This document shows positions 20,849-22,513 of a DNA stretch of 22,513 bases, piece after piece; the first letter of the stretch is position 1; every line of letters begins with the position of its first letter. This stretch comes from Hysterium pulicare CBS 123377 (Eukaryota; Ascomycota; Dothideomycetes; Hysteriales; Hysteriaceae): NCBI GenBank assembly GCA_000467715.1, contig AJFK01000979.1, positions 1 to 22,513 of the forward strand, written 5' to 3'. The notes below the pieces were generated by a model. It had not been told where the DNA came from and did not search any database. It saw only the letters and a list, made by a program, of their open reading frames with translations. The translations under genes were made by a program, and so were the position numbers.

Positions 20849-21432
20849 TTCAACACAGTATGAGCTCCCCTAGCAGCAAGATATCCCTCCGTGGTGGCGG
20901 TCGGCAAAGTTCTCAACATCCCAAATACCTCCTTATTATGATATCTCAACCTAGTCTTTGGATCCGTATACGGAGCCGACAGGCCCGTAATATCACAATA
21001 TCTCCTCTGACTAGACGGATGAAACGAAGGCGCGCTTTCGATGTTCGTATAAGTGGCCGCCGGTCCTCCTGCAGCTACACCCCCTCCAATAGCCCTTCCC
21101 AAATTCCTTTCTAGCACAAGCGTGGACAGTGATTGCGCTGCCTGCGCGATGTTTGGCTGCAGATGCGGTCCCGTTGAGGGTGTAGTCGCGCCTCCGGTCG
21201 CCATGCTTGAGTGGGGCAGTATAGGTGTGGATATGCCGCTGTTGTTCTGGGTTGCCATTACGGAGGCTTCTTTACGGGAGACATCTGCAATGATTTGCTT
21301 GACGTTCTTGTTGCGGCGTTGCGGCGGCCTCCAGTGTGGGTTGCGGAAGGGTTTTGGGATGGCGTAGAGGTCGAGTTGGTCGAGCAGAGCTTGATGGTTG
21401 CTTTCGTCGGAGGCTTGCGTTATTGGGGCCAT
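20845..21432 (-). CDS. IES6: INO80 complex subunit Ies6 (YL1 C-terminal domain)
   Basis: A single frame gives 195 residues from the ATG at 21432, which has an ideal ACCATGG context. The frame is open a further 62 codons upstream (to 21618), but that part looks like leader. The N-terminal part carries the Ies6 signature AIPKPFRNPHW...RRNKNVKQII (about 24-48). The middle (60-140) is Ser/Thr/Ala/Gly-rich and probably flexible. The YL1-C domain spans about 143-185: RRYCDITGLSAPYTDPKTRL then RYHNKEVF. Ies6 binds Arp5 and together they form the module that contacts nucleosomal DNA and stimulates INO80 remodelling. ARP5 lies in the same window at 4255-6616. The gene is divergent from DAD4, with 302 bases between start codons. 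Its stop overlaps the beginning of the decayed TPR fragment. Confidence 0.93.
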   Translation of the reverse strand: MAPITQASDESNHQALLDQLDLYAIPKPFRNPHWRPPQRRNKNVKQIIADVSRKEASVMATQNNSGISTPILPHSSMATGGATTPSTGPHLQPNIAQAAQSLSTLVLERNLGRAIGGGVAAGGPAATYTNIESAPSFHPSSQRRYCDITGLSAPYTDPKTRLRYHNKEVFGMLRTLPTATTEGYLAARGAHTVLK

Positions 21433-21734
21433 GGTGGAGTGGTTGAATTTTAATCTGCTTGAGGACGGAGGGTAGAGCTTTTGATAGATGAAGCAGGAAG
21501 GGGCGCGTTGATCCGATTGAAAAATGTGAATAACGACAGGCCTGCGGTCTTTATCAGAGGTAGTTCTAATAGAGTCAATCCGGTGATTCTGGGCGAGGCA
21601 AATGTCAAGTTGATGCAATTGTGGAAACCGTTCATGAAGTTACTTCTTGGCATCAAATCTTGGCATTGTTTACCTAAATCGGCATAAACGCGTGCACTCA
21701 CTCTAGTCCATCTATAAACCATTCAACGAACAAT
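21433..21734. promoter_or_regulatory. Short shared IES6/DAD4 divergent promoter with an MCB-like box
   Basis: Only 302 bases separate the IES6 and DAD4 start codons. Next to DAD4 are AAACGCGT, whose core ACGCGT (21688-21693) is a perfect MluI cell-cycle box, and TATAAA at 21713-21718, respectively 42 and 17 bases before the DAD4 ATG. In yeasts ACGCGT binds MBF and drives G1/S expression. Because the hexamer is palindromic it could serve both genes. Binding here is inferred from a single match. Confidence 0.5.
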
Positions 21735-22168
21735 ATGGTAAGAACGTTCTCTTCTAAATGCACCTTGCGAGTGGCATTGTTCTCAAATATTTAACTTAAA
21801 TGAACAGGAGAGTCCACACGAGCATCAGCAGAGCCTGCTACTTTCGCGAATAATCGTCAATGTCGTAAGTAATGTCGAAGCCAGCCCCTCAAAGGGTGCA
21901 AACCCACTCAATGGAAGACCAATGCTTATGCTATGACTAGGAGAAACTCAACGAAGCAATCATGATGCTAAACAAGAATCTCCAAGAAATCAATATCCAG
22001 AACATGGACGTGGAGCTTGTGGCACAGATGTTCAAAAACTATCAATCTAATGTGCTATTTCACCTTGAAGGTAAGGCTCTTCTTGATGTTTCCTGCCACG
22101 TGTATTTCCTACTGACTACTTTTCTAACTGGTTATATAGCTACCGACAGTCTGAAAGAGCCTTCATGA
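21735..22168 (+). CDS. DAD4: DASH/Dam1 complex subunit Dad4
   Basis: Four exons, 21735-21737, 21808-21864, 21941-22070 and 22140-22168, encode 72 residues, exactly the usual Dad4 length. The protein reads [72 protein letters not shown]; the central block is nearly invariant in Dad4. Dad4 is part of the fungal DASH/Dam1 ring that couples kinetochores to spindle microtubules. The first coding exon is only the ATG, directly followed by GTAAGA. Introns are 70, 76 and 69 nt with donors GTAAGA, GTAAGT and GTAAGG and acceptors ACAG, CTAG and ATAG; the last has a CTAAC branch. The gene is divergent from IES6. Because it is short and split, a simple open-frame scan shows only part of it. Confidence 0.95.
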
Positions 22169-22513
22169 ATACCACAGGCCACTCTGTGCATAGGTGCTTA
22201 GCGGGATGATTTTGGGGCCAGCGACTTTGGGCATGATGGCGTTCAGGATAGTACTGATTATGATATATGAGCCTACTAGACATTCTGAAAATTCAAGATC
22301 CCAATATTTTCTCCATTTAGCCTCTTCAACAAACACTTCCCACGAACCCCGTGCCTGCTCCGAACGATCGCGATAGGCGTCATTGATAAGGAACAACCCC
22401 GCCTCCCATCTTCAATCCCAAGCTCGCGCAACCAACCTACAATCTGCAACCCTCTCTCCACCAAAACCATGTCCTCCACCCGCCGCGGCGGCGGCCCCCC
22501 CCCCCTCCACCCA
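22163..22513 (-). CDS. Possible 3' end of an unrecognised minus-strand gene (partial)
   Basis: Two adjacent minus-strand frames look coding. From the right edge to about 22400 one reads [20 protein letters not shown] then ELGIEDGRR. From about 22400 another reads [53 protein letters not shown], ending at TGA 22165-22163. They would join if one base changed in the G-run near 22400 (GGCGGGGTT), and no convincing intron links them. I do not know the family. The order, charge pattern and single candidate break suggest a real gene, either recently broken or affected by a sequence error, but chance cannot be excluded. Its stop abuts the DAD4 stop within the palindrome TCATGA. Confidence 0.3.

Noticed and set aside
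22469-22513. Plus-strand ATG with good context starting [12 protein letters not shown] at the right edge
   Set aside because: Only 15 codons through a GGC/CCC low-complexity run remain, and the opposite strand looks more protein-like; too little to call a gene.

Overview
The window is eukaryotic and almost certainly from the nuclear genome of a filamentous ascomycete (Pezizomycotina). The evidence is genes interrupted by short introns (about 50-180 nt) with GTAAGT/GTACGT-type donors and CTAAC/CTGAC-like branch points, and fungal or ascomycete proteins such as a DASH subunit (Dad4), INO80 subunits (Arp5, Ies6), Aar2, Got1 and an Aro3/Aro4-type DAHP synthase. The exact genus cannot be read from the sequence; Leotiomycetes is only a guess. 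No RNA gene, CRISPR array, transposon or virus-derived element was recognised.

Layout from left to right: the RS-rich C-terminus of a gene cut by the left edge (1-81); a LITAF-domain membrane-associated protein (658-1459, minus); the U5 snRNP assembly factor AAR2 (2394-3737, minus), divergent from ARP5 (4255-6616, plus); a two-domain protein tyrosine phosphatase with a catalytically dead-looking rhodanese domain (7270-9927, minus); about 1.9 kb with no supported gene; an F-box protein (11793-13709, plus); the SMC5/6 subunit NSE1 (14169-15289, minus); a conserved Pro/Ser-rich protein of unknown function (15664-16551, minus), divergent from DAHP synthase (17377-18606, plus); GOT1 in five small exons (19138-19817, minus); a decayed TPR-protein fragment (20634-20848, minus); IES6 (20845-21432, minus), divergent from DAD4 in four exons, the first being only the ATG (21735-22168, plus); and a poorly resolved minus-strand coding-like stretch running off the right edge.

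Most genes are housekeeping genes for nuclear functions: splicing (AAR2), INO80 remodelling (ARP5 and IES6), SMC5/6 repair (NSE1) and kinetochore attachment (DAD4). Arp5 and Ies6 form a physical module inside INO80, and their genes lie only about 14 kb apart here. IES6 and DAD4 share a 302-bp divergent promoter that contains a perfect MCB-type hexamer. Several genes show an abrupt intragenic switch on the coding strand from C-rich to G-rich composition. I see no evidence of a new mobile, defence or secondary-metabolite system. The points most worth following are the ARP5-IES6 linkage, the ATG-only exon, the skew switches and the decayed fragments.
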